This document shows, piece after piece, positions 15,741 through 24,133 of a stretch of DNA of 36,474 nucleotides. The position numbers and the translations under genes were made by a program. This DNA comes from Anaerolineaceae bacterium. Lineage in GTDB: Bacteria; Chloroflexota; Anaerolineae; Anaerolineales; Villigracilaceae. Below the pieces are notes generated by a model. The model was not told the origin of the DNA. It searched no databases and saw only the letters and a list, made by a program, of their open reading frames with translations. The stretch spans positions 1 to 36,474 of the forward strand of contig VFKN01000105.1 in NCBI GenBank assembly GCA_009885525.1, in the 5' to 3' direction. Within the stretch, counting starts at the first letter, position 1. Each line of letters starts with the position of its first letter.

Positions 15741-17387
15741 ATGAGTGACTTGTTTATCCGTAAGGCGACTGGCTTGGTGCGTTCGTGGTCAGTCTTTGAC
15801 GCGTTTGTGTACGCGTTCTTTTCGATCAATTTTGTGACGTTGGGATTTTATGCCTTCAGCCAGATGTATTTCTTCGGCGGTGGCATGATCAATGCTTTGC
15901 TTGTCAGCGCCATCTTCCTGATCTTTGAAATTATCGTCTACGCTTCGTTGATCGCGGTCATGCCGCGTTCCGGCGGTGACTATGTGTGGATGACGCGCAT
16001 CTTTGGCGGCAGTATTGGCTTCATCCTCTCCATCACCGGCTGGTGGTTCACACTCTGGCTGTGGACTCCGGTCTACGGCGACATGCTCCGTCAGGTAGTG
16101 ATTACGCCTATCCTCGGCGTGCTTGGAATGAAAGATGCGGCGCTTTGGTTTGCGGGAAAAGGCACGCCTTTGTTCGTCAGTTCCTTACTTGCGCTCGCCT
16201 TCGTTTCCCTTGTGATCTTCCTCGGCATGAAGACATACGCGCGTATTCAGAAATGGTCTTTCTACGCCGGTATGCTGGGATTGCTGATCGTGATCGTGCT
16301 CCTGTTCACCGGCAACCCCGAAAAATTCAAGGCTGGCTTTGAATCAAATTCAGCGGCGCTTTTCGGCACGCAGCCCGGTTTATATGATGCAACAGTGGCA
16401 GCCGGGCAAGCAGCTGGCGCAAGCACTCCACTCACCGGCGGATCGATCAACTTGATCTTCGTTACACTTCCATGGCTTGTCTTCTTTAACTTATGGCCCA
16501 ACTGGGGCGCGACCCTATATGGCGAAGTGCGCGGTGCAACGGATTACAAACGTAATTTCTCAGGCATGGCTTGGGCGCTTGGCGCAGTCACCTTGCTTGG
16601 CATCGTCTTCTTCCTCGGTGTGAATAAAACCATCGGCTGGGATTTCTATATGCAAGCCAACGGCGCATGGTGGAACTATTACTGGGGCTATGTTCCCGAT
16701 GTTTCTCCATTGCCAGTGTGGCCTTATCCTGCCATGCTTGCGGTCTTCCTGACTAGCAACCGCCTCGTGCAAATCATCGTCATGTTGTTGATGAGTTGCT
16801 GGTGGTTCGGCTGGGCTGGAACTTTGTTCCTTTCTTCCACGCGCGTAATCTTTGCCGCCGCCTTTGACCGCTTGCTCCCCGAAAAAGCAGCCGAGTTGAA
16901 TTCCAGCGGCACACCCGTCAACGCGATGTTGTTGATGGTTATCCCCGCCGCCTTTGTCTCGTATCTTTATGCCTACGATGTGGGCGGCTTCATTTCCATC
17001 ACCCTCGCGGCAACGCAAGGTATTGCGATCATGTATTTCGGCACAGCCATTGCGGCAATCATCCTGCCTTATAAGAAGAAGGAACTCTTCGAAGCATCCC
17101 CGATCGCGCAGATGAAAGTCGCTGGCATTCCGTTGATCACAGTTGCGGGTGTTGTTTTCGCCGGCTTCCTCGGTTTCCTGCTTGTCGAATGGCTGTTTGA
17201 CCCCTGGTTGAACACCGGCGGTGAAGGCCCCGGCTTATATGGAATTAGTTTCAAGAACACAAATTCCATGATCTATCTGGGCGTATGTTATGCTTTGTCG
17301 GCAGCCATTTATTACGGCTTCAAGTCCTACCGCAAAAAAGGCGGCATCGATCTGGATAAAGTTCAGGCTGAAATTCCTGTTGAGTAA
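15741..17387 (+). CDS. APC-superfamily amino acid/polyamine permease
   Basis: An integral inner-membrane transporter of 548 aa with about 12-14 hydrophobic segments. The N-terminal APC signature is visible: a first helix after RSWSVFDAFVYAFFSINF, then SLIAVMPRSGGDYVWMTRIFGG, the classic P-x-S/A-G-G-x-Y of the family. Substrates of this superfamily are amino acids, polyamines or ethanolamine. The substrate here is not readable. The ribosome-binding site AGGAGAG precedes ATG 15741. A strong terminator follows, and the next gene is a choline/ethanolamine-kinase-like protein, which hints that the permease may import an amino alcohol. The large soluble loop after residue 200 (FKAGFESNSAALFGTQPG) is longer than usual. 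Confidence 0.92.
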   Translation: MSDLFIRKATGLVRSWSVFDAFVYAFFSINFVTLGFYAFSQMYFFGGGMINALLVSAIFLIFEIIVYASLIAVMPRSGGDYVWMTRIFGGSIGFILSITGWWFTLWLWTPVYGDMLRQVVITPILGVLGMKDAALWFAGKGTPLFVSSLLALAFVSLVIFLGMKTYARIQKWSFYAGMLGLLIVIVLLFTGNPEKFKAGFESNSAALFGTQPGLYDATVAAGQAAGASTPLTGGSINLIFVTLPWLVFFNLWPNWGATLYGEVRGATDYKRNFSGMAWALGAVTLLGIVFFLGVNKTIGWDFYMQANGAWWNYYWGYVPDVSPLPVWPYPAMLAVFLTSNRLVQIIVMLLMSCWWFGWAGTLFLSSTRVIFAAAFDRLLPEKAAELNSSGTPVNAMLLMVIPAAFVSYLYAYDVGGFISITLAATQGIAIMYFGTAIAAIILPYKKKELFEASPIAQMKVAGIPLITVAGVVFAGFLGFLLVEWLFDPWLNTGGEGPGLYGISFKNTNSMIYLGVCYALSAAIYYGFKSYRKKGGIDLDKVQAEIPVE

Positions 17388-17399
17388 CTAAATTCCACA

Positions 17400-17435
17400 A
17401 AGACCTGACAGGTTTTAAGAAACCTGTCAGGTCTT
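17400..17435 (+). terminator. Terminator or attenuator between permease and kinase genes
   Basis: A perfect stem of 15-16 bp (AGACCTGACAGGTTT and AAACCTGTCAGGTCT) with a 4-base loop is followed by TCTTTATTTATT. It ends 20 bases before the kinase start codon, so partial read-through could couple the two genes. Confidence 0.85.
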
Positions 17436-17455
17436 CTTTATTTATTGGAGTGCTC

Positions 17456-18355
17456 ATGTCCATCATTGAACAAGTAGTTGCACAAATGGATGAGTGGAAT
17501 GGCAAAGACATATCCATTCAACATCTTTCCGGCGGGTTGACCAACACGAACTACAAAGTCACAGTGGATGGCACGCCGTTTTTTATCCGCGTGCCGGGTG
17601 AGAGCACTGACCTGTTGGCGATTGACCGCAACAACGAACATCACAACAGCCAAGCCGCCGCCAATGCCGGTGTGGGTCCCAAAGTCTTAAAACATTTTCC
17701 CGAATATAACGTCATGGTTTTGGAATTCTTGAATGGACAAACCATGTCGAAGGATTCTTTAAATGCAGATGGAATGCCCGCGCGCATAGCTCACTCCATC
17801 AAAAGACTCCACGCGGGCTCGCGCTTCTTACTCGACTTCAATATGTTCCGCCTCACCGAATATTATCTCAGCCTGTGTAAAGAGCGCGGCATCACAACTC
17901 CCGCTGGATATTTGGAAAGAATGGATACGGTCGCGCAAATCGAAAAAACCATGTCCGCCAAACCGCTGGCGACTGTCCCGTGCAACAACGACCTGCTCGC
18001 CGAAAATTACATCGACGATGGCAAGCAGCTTTGGTTAATTGATTATGAATACAGCGGCAACAACGACCCAACTTTTGAACTCGGAAACACCTGTCAGGAA
18101 ATGCAATTCAACGATGAACAGATCAACGAAGTCTGCGCGGCCTATTTTGGAAGTGCTACGCCGCAAATGATTTCGCGCATGAAATTAAATATGATCATGT
18201 CCGATGTCGGTTGGGGATTATGGGCGGCAATTCAAGCCAACATCTCCACCATCGAATTTGACTTTTGGGGTTGGGCGCTGGAGCGCTGGGGCAGGGCAGA
18301 GCAAAAAATGGACTCAGCAGATTTTCCAAATTGGCTGAAAGATGTGGGGAAGTAA
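17456..18355 (+). CDS. Choline/ethanolamine kinase-like phosphotransferase
   Basis: A 299-aa aminoglycoside-phosphotransferase-fold kinase. The N-lobe carries LSGGLTNTNYKV (nucleotide loop) and FFIRVPG (the IR replaces the usual lysine region). The catalytic loop reads CNNDLLAEN (about residue 177), matching the CHNDLxxxN Brenner motif except that His is replaced by Asn. The metal-binding IDYEYSG follows near residue 198. Members phosphorylate choline or ethanolamine for phospholipid head groups. I start at ATG 17456 because GGAG lies 5 bases upstream. The GTG at 17450 overlaps that site. It sits downstream of an APC permease that may supply the substrate. Confidence 0.85.
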   Translation: MSIIEQVVAQMDEWNGKDISIQHLSGGLTNTNYKVTVDGTPFFIRVPGESTDLLAIDRNNEHHNSQAAANAGVGPKVLKHFPEYNVMVLEFLNGQTMSKDSLNADGMPARIAHSIKRLHAGSRFLLDFNMFRLTEYYLSLCKERGITTPAGYLERMDTVAQIEKTMSAKPLATVPCNNDLLAENYIDDGKQLWLIDYEYSGNNDPTFELGNTCQEMQFNDEQINEVCAAYFGSATPQMISRMKLNMIMSDVGWGLWAAIQANISTIEFDFWGWALERWGRAEQKMDSADFPNWLKDVGK

Positions 18356-18357
18356 AA

Positions 18358-18443
18358 AGGTATAGGTAAACAAGTAGACAAGGAAGCAAGTAGACCTGTA
18401 TACATGTCTACTTGTTTCCTTATAAACATGGAAGCAGGTAAAA
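18358..18443. repeat. Palindromic repeat (family C), intergenic copy
   Basis: Arms 18382-18400 and 18401-18419 pair at 17 of 19 positions with GTATAC at the centre. The outer bases GGTAAACAAGTAGACAAGG and GGAAGCAGGTAAAAC match the element inside the histidine kinase gene at 11700-11776. Its right end supplies the AGG upstream of the next start codon. A short further trace (GTAAGCAGGTAAACAGG) overlaps the 3' end of the next gene at 19180-19197. Confidence 0.75.
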
Positions 18444-18446
18444 CAA

Positions 18447-19190
18447 ATGGAATCTAAACTAGACATTGTTCAGGAAATGCATCGCATTGTTGATGCTGCG
18501 AATGCCAGAAATATTCAAGCGCGTACCATTGGCGGGCTGGCTGTACAGGCGCATAATAAAACGAATCATAAATTATTCATCCGCCCTTATGGCGATCTTG
18601 ATTTTGTAATCGCCAGCAAACAGCGCCGTGAATTCGAAGCCTTCATGCCGGAAGTTGGTTACAGTCCGCATAAACAGTTTAATGTGCTCAATGGCGCGCA
18701 TCGACAAATCTATTATCACAACGAAAGCGACATGAAAATAGATATCTTCGTCGGCGACTTTGAGATGTGTCACAAGATTCCACTTGAAGAGCGCCTGAAA
18801 GCCGATCCGTTGACTATTCCGCTCGCGGAGTTATTTCTCTCCAAAGCGCAAATCGTGGAACTCAATCACAAAGACGCGTTGGATTTGACTTCCATTCTAT
18901 TCAATAATGAAACTGGCACCGATGACGTTGAGAAGATCAACTTGAAGGTGCTGGCTCAATTGTGCAGCAATGATTGGGGTTTGTATAAAACGACATCCAT
19001 TAATTTGGGGCGCGTGGAAGAATTGGTCAACAAGGAACTTGCCGGGGAAGAAAGAGACCTTGTACTAAGTCGTGTGCATGAGATACAAAAAACATTTGCA
19101 GAAATGCCGAAGCCAATCGCATGGCAGTTGCGTGACCGCGTTGGTACGCGTGTGAAGTGGTATATTGAGGTTGAAGAAGTAAGCAGGTAA
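18447..19190 (+). CDS. Nucleotidyltransferase-fold protein
   Basis: A 247-aa protein with the minimal nucleotidyltransferase pattern: a helix and then GGLAVQAHNK (residues 29-38, the GG motif), and RPYGDLDFVI (about 46-55) supplying the DxD pair of metal ligands. A third acidic strand is MKIDIFVGDFE (about 93-103). This layout is that of LinB/AadB-type antibiotic adenylyltransferases and of AbiEii/MNT-type toxins. The C-terminal half is helical and unfamiliar. Substrate is unknown. The ribosome-binding site is weak (AGG within repeat family C). The last codons (EVSR) derive from sequence similar to the same repeat, which suggests the gene end was altered by a repeat insertion. Confidence 0.75.
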   Translation: MESKLDIVQEMHRIVDAANARNIQARTIGGLAVQAHNKTNHKLFIRPYGDLDFVIASKQRREFEAFMPEVGYSPHKQFNVLNGAHRQIYYHNESDMKIDIFVGDFEMCHKIPLEERLKADPLTIPLAELFLSKAQIVELNHKDALDLTSILFNNETGTDDVEKINLKVLAQLCSNDWGLYKTTSINLGRVEELVNKELAGEERDLVLSRVHEIQKTFAEMPKPIAWQLRDRVGTRVKWYIEVEEVSR

Positions 19191-19211
19191 ACAGGCATTT
19201 GCGAGGATAAT

Positions 19212-19565
19212 ATGACAAACGTAATAGTTTCTGCAAACGAAGCGCGATTGATTCAATCTATTGAGAAGATTGTCTCGCCGCTTATTCACGAAGGTGTGTT
19301 TGAGAACTTCGAACGCGCTTTGCATGCTTTACTGTTGGATTATGTTGATCGTCATATCTCAATTTATGCAGATAAAAATGCTGAATTCGAAACACGTTAT
19401 AAGCAAAATTTTGATGCGTTTACGGCTTCGCTAAAAGATCGCGCGACGCCTGAACAGGAAGATGAATGGATGGACTGGGAGTCTGCGATTCTTTTTCTTC
19501 GGAAATGGCATACTATTCGCGAGCAAGTAGTTGAGCAAACAGTTAAAGATGACACTGATCAATGA
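19212..19565 (+). CDS. Putative antitoxin upstream of a TumE-like toxin
   Basis: A 117-aa mostly helical protein (ARLIQSIEKIVSPLIHEG, then FERALHALLLDYVDRHI, and later EQEDEWMDWESAILFLRKW). Its acidic C-terminus (VEQTVKDDTDQ) and its 17-base overlap with the downstream toxin-like gene fit an antitoxin. GAGGA precedes the ATG. I do not recognise a named domain. The role is inferred from its position. Confidence 0.6.
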   Translation: MTNVIVSANEARLIQSIEKIVSPLIHEGVFENFERALHALLLDYVDRHISIYADKNAEFETRYKQNFDAFTASLKDRATPEQEDEWMDWESAILFLRKWHTIREQVVEQTVKDDTDQ

Positions 19566-19914
19566 TCTGCTTGTGCGGATGCGTGCTTTTCCAGAGTTGA
19601 GTGATATTGAAGTTGTTGAACATCAATCTATAGATGATGAAACATTCACTTTTAAAATTCGCGCTACGATTGTTCCCAACTTTTTACAGGTTCGTTTTTT
19701 AGCAGATAAAGACCTCAAACGGTATTCGTTTCAACTGTATAGCGATCATCCGCTTTTGCGTTGGGATAATGCGCCTCATTATTCAAACCTTCCTAATTTC
19801 CCACATCACTTCCACGATCAAAATGAATCTATTTCTTCTTCAATATTGACTGGAAATTTACTTGATGATTTTGATATTGTGATGATAGAAATAAAGAAAT
19901 TCATGAACTTATAA
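19549..19914 (+). CDS. DUF6516/TumE-like toxin component
   Basis: A 121-aa protein. Residues in the second half match the family signature RWDNAPHYSNLPNFPHHFHD, with conserved Trp-Asp-Asn-Ala-Pro-His and a Pro-His-His pair. This is the mark of DUF6516 (named TumE in toxin-antitoxin collections). The start ATG lies inside the end of the preceding gene, and a TTG start 18 bases earlier is possible. The mechanism of the family is not known to me in detail; an RNase-like action is often assumed. The upstream small gene is the natural antitoxin candidate. Confidence 0.75.
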   Translation: MTLINDLLVRMRAFPELSDIEVVEHQSIDDETFTFKIRATIVPNFLQVRFLADKDLKRYSFQLYSDHPLLRWDNAPHYSNLPNFPHHFHDQNESISSSILTGNLLDDFDIVMIEIKKFMNL

Positions 19915-19930
19915 TTTTTTATTGATTAAG

Positions 19931-20074
19931 ATGAAAAAACGACTCCGACTCTTTCTCGCCATTTTTATTCTTACGATTTCTATCGCGCTTTTGATATGGG
20001 GATATGCGCCAAATCCGCGCGAGGTGCGTGTGCAGCCGATCGCGCCGACTGAGATGCAGCTGCCTGTGCCATAG
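19931..20074 (+). CDS. 47-residue single-pass membrane or secreted peptide
   Basis: MKKRLRLF followed by a hydrophobic helix (AIFILTISIALLIWGYA, about residues 9-26) and a short Pro-rich tail (APNPREVRVQPIAPTEMQLPVP). It has the shape of an N-terminally anchored small protein. Its stop is 1 base before the lipoprotein start codon, so the two are co-translated. It has no clear Shine-Dalgarno sequence. The positive residues before the helix place the tail outside the membrane. Confidence 0.6.
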   Translation: MKKRLRLFLAIFILTISIALLIWGYAPNPREVRVQPIAPTEMQLPVP

Positions 20075-20075
20075 T

Positions 20076-20801
20076 ATGAACCTGTCTATTTTTTCTCTTC
20101 GCAAATTATTCGTTATCTCTGTCTTGATTTTTGTCATCACCGGATGTGCCTCGACAGAGAACGGTTTACAGGGCGCAGGTGGGAAGGGCCCCGAACCTAC
20201 TTCTGCCGCGTCGATACCTGCGCAGCCGACTCAAATTCCTGTTCAACCTGCCATTCCTGAATCGCGTCGTTTGACGTTGGAGTTCCCGCCGAGGATGCGC
20301 GCGGGCGTGGAAGGCGATATTATCCGCTTGACGCTGGAGGTGGATGATCTCGGCAACATCACGCCGACTGCGAAGGTTGAAGGAAATGTTGTAGTGGGGG
20401 AGACGATTCAGACCCCTGACTTATATGAAACGCATAACGTCACCGCAGAAGCAAAGTTGGATCTCGCGGGGTTTACTGTCCAACCGCCGGGTGCGATCTA
20501 CGAGCCGCTCAAACGCGGGCAATCGGTCACATTTTATTGGAGCATCAACCCGCACGAGACAGGAAAATATCGGGGGACGGTCTGGCTGCATTTGAATTTT
20601 GAGAATCGCTTGACGGAAGAAAAAGACCGCGTGGCGATATCCGCGCAGATGATCGAGATCGAGGCAGTGGATTTCTTCGGGATGTCGGTCAATGTCGCGC
20701 GGACATCGGGTGTGGTCGGCTCTTTTATCGGTGGAATCATCGGGTTTTCGTTCCTCGAAGATATCGTTAAGTGCATATTTATAACGTCTGATGTGAAATA
20801 G
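20076..20801 (+). CDS. Lipoprotein with Pro-rich linker and C-terminal membrane segment
   Basis: A 241-aa protein. The start ATG 20076 begins a lipoprotein signal: basic MNLSIFSLRKLF, a hydrophobic core and the lipobox ITGC, so the mature protein would be diacylated at Cys. A Pro/Gln/Thr linker follows (residues 35-60), then beta-rich sequence (LTLEFPPRMRAGVEGDIIRLTLEV ... VTFYWSINPHETGKYRGTVWLHL) resembling an immunoglobulin-like domain. A membrane segment near the C-terminus follows (TSGVVGSFIGGIIGFSFLE). The final residues (KCIFITSDVK) look unlike a family tail, and a frameshift near the end is possible. It is coupled to the preceding small membrane peptide. Function unknown. Confidence 0.7.
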   Translation: MNLSIFSLRKLFVISVLIFVITGCASTENGLQGAGGKGPEPTSAASIPAQPTQIPVQPAIPESRRLTLEFPPRMRAGVEGDIIRLTLEVDDLGNITPTAKVEGNVVVGETIQTPDLYETHNVTAEAKLDLAGFTVQPPGAIYEPLKRGQSVTFYWSINPHETGKYRGTVWLHLNFENRLTEEKDRVAISAQMIEIEAVDFFGMSVNVARTSGVVGSFIGGIIGFSFLEDIVKCIFITSDVK

Positions 20802-21237
20802 AAATGAGTTGACAAGGAAAGGGGATGCGCTCAAGATAGAATTTGCAGAAACCAAATCTTGAGTCCCATGACAAGTATGTCCATTTCTGATTTTTTGACA
20901 ATCATTTATGTTCTTGTGATGACTGATATCAATCTTACGGGAAAGAATTGCTGAAAGGAAAAGTTGGTAAAAAGCCAACCTTAGCGACAGCGTGGTGATG
21001 ACATTGATGTTAGCGCAAGATTTCGTTTGTACCCGTCTGAATAGATATTTTGCTCTCACCAGACTTTTTTTGGAAAACGGGTTTTGAATCGCAACACATC
21101 ATCTATAGCCGCTGCAAATCTGATTGCGAAGCGATGATGATGATGAATAAATTAGGTAGGCTTTGTGTTTATTTCATTTCCAAAAACATTAGCGTGTTAT
21201 TCAAAAAAACAGTAAAATAAGGCAAGGAGATCGCTCT
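20802..21237. other. Long intergenic gap before glgC
   Basis: In these 436 bases I see no convincing reading frame or RNA gene. A weak hairpin (GTTGG/CCAAC) lies near 20963-20980. A -10-like TAAAAT (21213-21218) precedes the ribosome-binding site AAGGAG at 21224-21229, and the glgC promoter is probably in the last 60 bases. A long leader or decayed coding sequence cannot be excluded. Confidence 0.4.
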
Positions 21238-22470
21238 ATGCCTTCATTAAATGACATTCTCGCAGTGATTTTGGGTGGGGGTCGAGGTGCGCGCCTGTAT
21301 CCGTTAACACAAATGCGCTCCAAGCCCGCCGTGCCCATCGCAGGCAAATATCGCCTCATTGACATTCCCATCAGCAATTGTATTAATTCAGAGATTTTTC
21401 GAATTGCGATTCTTACGCAGTTCAACTCTGTGTCGCTGCATCGCCATATCACGCGCACATATAATTTTGATGCGTTCCATACCGGATGGGTGCAAATCTG
21501 GGCTGCGGAACAAACCATCGAAAGCGCGGACTGGTATCAAGGTACAGCCGATGCGGTGCGTAAGCAAACGCTTGAAATTGCGTCTTCCGGCGCGAAGAAT
21601 GTTCTCATCCTTGCGGGCGACCATTTGTACCGCATGAATTACAAGGCGATGGCGGAATATCATTGGGCAATGAAAGCTGATATTACCGTCGCAGTGCAGC
21701 CTGTAATGACGGAAGAAGCCCCGCGTTTTGGCATTTTAAAACGCGAGCAAGATGGACGAATTTCATCTTTCGTTGAGAAACCTAAAGACCCCGAAATTCA
21801 AAAAAGATTTGTCAGCCGCAGCGACCCGAAGCGCCCGTTCCTCGGCTCGATGGGAATTTACCTCTTCAATACAAATGTATTGATGGAACTGCTGGCGAAC
21901 TTCCCCAACTATGATGATTTCGGCGGAGATATTATTCCGCAGGCGATTAAAACCCATTCAGTTTACGGATTTGATTTTGACGGCTACTGGCAGGATATTG
22001 GAACGATCCGCTCGTTCTATGAAACCAACCTTGCGTTGACCAGCCCCAACTCGCCGTTTAATTTTCACGATGCAGAAGCGCCGATCTATACCGATACGCG
22101 CTTCCTCCCGTCTTCCAGCGTGGAGGATAGTCAATTAAAGAATGTCCTTCTCGCCGAAGGATGCCGCATTGAACGCTGTGAAATCTCTCATTCGATTGTA
22201 GGGATCGGCAGCAAGATCGGTTCGGGTACTATCATAAAAGACAGTATCCTGATGGGCGCAGATTCCCAGGACCGCGGCGGCATTGGCATGAACTGTCATA
22301 TTGAAGGCGCCATATTGGATAAGAATGTGTTTATTGGTGATGACGTTGTCATTCGTCCCTTCCCGCGCAACATAGATATGGATAACGCAAAATGGTATGT
22401 GCGTGACGGCGTTGTTGTCATTCCCAAAGATGCCGAGATTCCAGCCGGTACGAAGATCGCCCCGGAATAA
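21238..22470 (+). CDS. glgC: Glucose-1-phosphate adenylyltransferase
   Basis: Makes ADP-glucose from glucose-1-phosphate and ATP, the committed step of glycogen synthesis. The N-terminal nucleotide-binding signature GGGRGARLYPLTQMRSKPAV is complete, with the pyrophosphorylase Arg and Lys. WYQGTADAVR, ILAGDHLYRM and GYWQDIGT are also family-typical. The C-terminal left-handed beta-helix (from about residue 290, ending GVVVIPKDAEIPAGTKI) is present. Length 410 aa is normal. The ribosome-binding site AAGGAG lies 8 bases before the ATG. No other glg gene is adjacent. The phosphohexomutase at 31524-32972 could supply glucose-1-phosphate. Confidence 0.95.
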   Translation: MPSLNDILAVILGGGRGARLYPLTQMRSKPAVPIAGKYRLIDIPISNCINSEIFRIAILTQFNSVSLHRHITRTYNFDAFHTGWVQIWAAEQTIESADWYQGTADAVRKQTLEIASSGAKNVLILAGDHLYRMNYKAMAEYHWAMKADITVAVQPVMTEEAPRFGILKREQDGRISSFVEKPKDPEIQKRFVSRSDPKRPFLGSMGIYLFNTNVLMELLANFPNYDDFGGDIIPQAIKTHSVYGFDFDGYWQDIGTIRSFYETNLALTSPNSPFNFHDAEAPIYTDTRFLPSSSVEDSQLKNVLLAEGCRIERCEISHSIVGIGSKIGSGTIIKDSILMGADSQDRGGIGMNCHIEGAILDKNVFIGDDVVIRPFPRNIDMDNAKWYVRDGVVVIPKDAEIPAGTKIAPE

Positions 22471-22525
22471 ACCTGAATTGCAATTCACCTGTCATTACTC
22501 CTCGCGCAAGTCAACTTTAAAATTA

Positions 22526-22534
22526 TGCTATACT
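22526..22534 (+). promoter_or_regulatory. Extended -10 promoter of the seven-gene operon
   Basis: TGCTATACT is an extended -10 element. It would start transcription around 22541, 1-2 bases before the first ATG (22543). No Shine-Dalgarno sequence precedes that ATG, so the operon message appears leaderless. Confidence 0.55.
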
Positions 22535-22542
22535 CGCATATT

Positions 22543-22788
22543 ATGAAATCATCGCGCAAATATTGGCTGCGCTGGGCAGAGACCTTGCGCCGGTATCAAC
22601 TTCACGAATTGACTGCCTCACTCCTTGAAGCTGGAAGTCCTTTTTCGCTGCTTGGAGCGCAGGCGCTTTATTTTGGACGGGGATTCATCGAGAGTGATCA
22701 GTTAACCGCGCTCGCAGAAACATTGGAGGAAGAAGATGAAGCGCGTGCTTTCGCGTTCCTTCTGACTTCGGAGAAGATTGCCCAATGA
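22543..22788 (+). CDS. 81-residue helical protein, first gene of the MutL/DUF6754 operon
   Basis: A basic N-terminus (MKSSRKYWLRWAETLRRYQL) is followed by amphipathic helices rich in Ala/Leu/Glu (LTALAETLEEEDEARAFAFLL). No signal peptide or membrane helix is seen. I do not recognise the family. Its stop overlaps the next start in an ATGATGG junction, so it is translationally coupled to the DUF6754 protein. The start ATG 22543 is favoured over the upstream frame because of the promoter position. It may be a small regulator or assembly factor, but nothing proves that. Confidence 0.7.
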   Translation: MKSSRKYWLRWAETLRRYQLHELTASLLEAGSPFSLLGAQALYFGRGFIESDQLTALAETLEEEDEARAFAFLLTSEKIAQ

Positions 22789-23525
22789 TGGAATTAATCT
22801 CCCTCGGGTTTATTGGCGCGAGCGCTTTCCTGCTGCTGATAATCACATTATGGAAGCGAAAATCTCCCATTAATTTTCGTGATATTCCCGCGCTGGCCCG
22901 TTTGTATCGCACGCTTGGATTAAGTATCGAAGATGGCACCCGTTTACATATTTCACTCGGGAGCGGAGGTTTGCTGGATGCGCGCGGCGGTTCCGCGCTT
23001 GCCGGTCTGGCGATGCTGCGGCATATTGCGGAGCGGACTTCTGTAAGCGATAAGCCTGTCGTTGCTTCTGCGGGTGACCCCGCAATTGGTTTGCTGGCGC
23101 AGGATACTTTGCAATCCGGTTATCACGCCGCTAATGTGGATGATTTATATGTACCGACCTCTGGTCGTGTAACAGGTTTGAGCCCGTTCAGCTATGCTGC
23201 CGGCGCGATGAATATCTCGCAGAATGAAAATGTTTCCGCAAATATTATGATCGGTCACTTTGGCGCAGAAGCAGCATTGCTTGCCGATGCCGCCGATCGC
23301 GCAAATGTGACCTTGATCGGCGCAAGTGATGACCTTGCCGGTCAAGCCGCGTTATTTGCAAGTACGCAGGACGCCTTGATTGGCGAAGAACTTTTTGCGG
23401 CGGGTGCATACCTCGGCGCGGGAGTTTCACATCGCGCGAGTTTAACTTTGCAGGATCTCCTGCGCTGGCTGGTGATCATCGCTTTATTGGGCGGTGTTGC
23501 TGCCAAGATCGTGGGGGTTATCTAA
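22785..23525 (+). CDS. DUF6754-type membrane-anchored protein
   Basis: A 246-aa protein. An N-terminal membrane helix (residues 4-24) is followed by a soluble Rossmann-like region: LHISLGSGGLLDARGGSALAGL, VVASAGDPAIGLLAQDTL, SPFSYAAGAMNISQNEN, NIMIGHFGAEAALLADAA, LIGASDDLAGQAALFA. A final membrane helix closes it (LLRWLVIIALLGGVAAKIVGVI). The pattern matches DUF6754, of which no function is established as far as I know. The Gly-rich loops look like a nucleotide- or cofactor-binding fold. It overlaps its neighbours by 4 bases and 1 base. Confidence 0.75.
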   Translation: MMELISLGFIGASAFLLLIITLWKRKSPINFRDIPALARLYRTLGLSIEDGTRLHISLGSGGLLDARGGSALAGLAMLRHIAERTSVSDKPVVASAGDPAIGLLAQDTLQSGYHAANVDDLYVPTSGRVTGLSPFSYAAGAMNISQNENVSANIMIGHFGAEAALLADAADRANVTLIGASDDLAGQAALFASTQDALIGEELFAAGAYLGAGVSHRASLTLQDLLRWLVIIALLGGVAAKIVGVI

Positions 23526-24133
23526 TGCGGGTACTTACAGCTGCCATTGCCATTGCCGCAGGTTTTTTGATCCTGGCTGGATACTTCTTCCCTGTGTTTG
23601 CCCCTGTTCAAACGCTTTTATTAAATTGGGCCATTATCCTTGCGGGCGCAGCTGCTCTCGTGGGGGTGTTGAATTTAATTACAGTACATTGGGATAAAAT
23701 CCGCCGTCGCGAAAAGAGCAGTGGATACAGCGCGCTGCTTATCCTTGGCATAATGGTGGCGGTGCTTGTGTTTGGTATTGTGCGACAACCCGCGATTATG
23801 CACGCAATGATGAATGGCATCATCATTCCCGCCGAAGCCGCGTTGATGGGCTTGCTGATCATCTCGCTGCTTTATGCTGCCATCCGCCTTTTACGCCGGC
23901 GCGCCGATGTAATGAGCATTGTCTTTTTGATTACGGCGGCCTTGCTCATTTTGGGCTCGGCAACTTTACCTTTTGGAAATATTCCCGTACTTGGCACATT
24001 GATCCGTCCGTGGGTGTCAGGTGTGTTGGCACTTGGCGGCGCGCGCGGAATTTTGATTGGCGTTGCGCTTGGCGCGTTGACGACCGGCTTGCGTGTGTTG
24101 TTCGGCGCAGACCGTCCTTATGGGGGTAACTAA
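23525..24133 (+). CDS. Integral membrane protein of the MutL/DUF6754 operon
   Basis: A 202-aa protein with about six hydrophobic segments: an N-terminal pair (residues 3-23 and 31-52), one after a basic loop HWDKIRRREKSSGYS (about 63-82), and three or four more towards the C-terminus, which ends in a Gly-rich tail (GLRVLFGADRPYGGN). No transporter signature is visible. The start overlaps the preceding stop by 1 base and the stop overlaps the next start by 1 base, so translation is strictly coupled. It probably forms a membrane complex with its neighbours. Confidence 0.75.
   Translation: MRVLTAAIAIAAGFLILAGYFFPVFAPVQTLLLNWAIILAGAAALVGVLNLITVHWDKIRRREKSSGYSALLILGIMVAVLVFGIVRQPAIMHAMMNGIIIPAEAALMGLLIISLLYAAIRLLRRRADVMSIVFLITAALLILGSATLPFGNIPVLGTLIRPWVSGVLALGGARGILIGVALGALTTGLRVLFGADRPYGGN

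Noticed and set aside
20421..21059. Minus-strand frame of 212 codons opposite the lipoprotein gene
   Set aside because: Its composition (Arg, Cys, His rich) is that of an antisense shadow, and the plus-strand lipoprotein has a clear lipobox.
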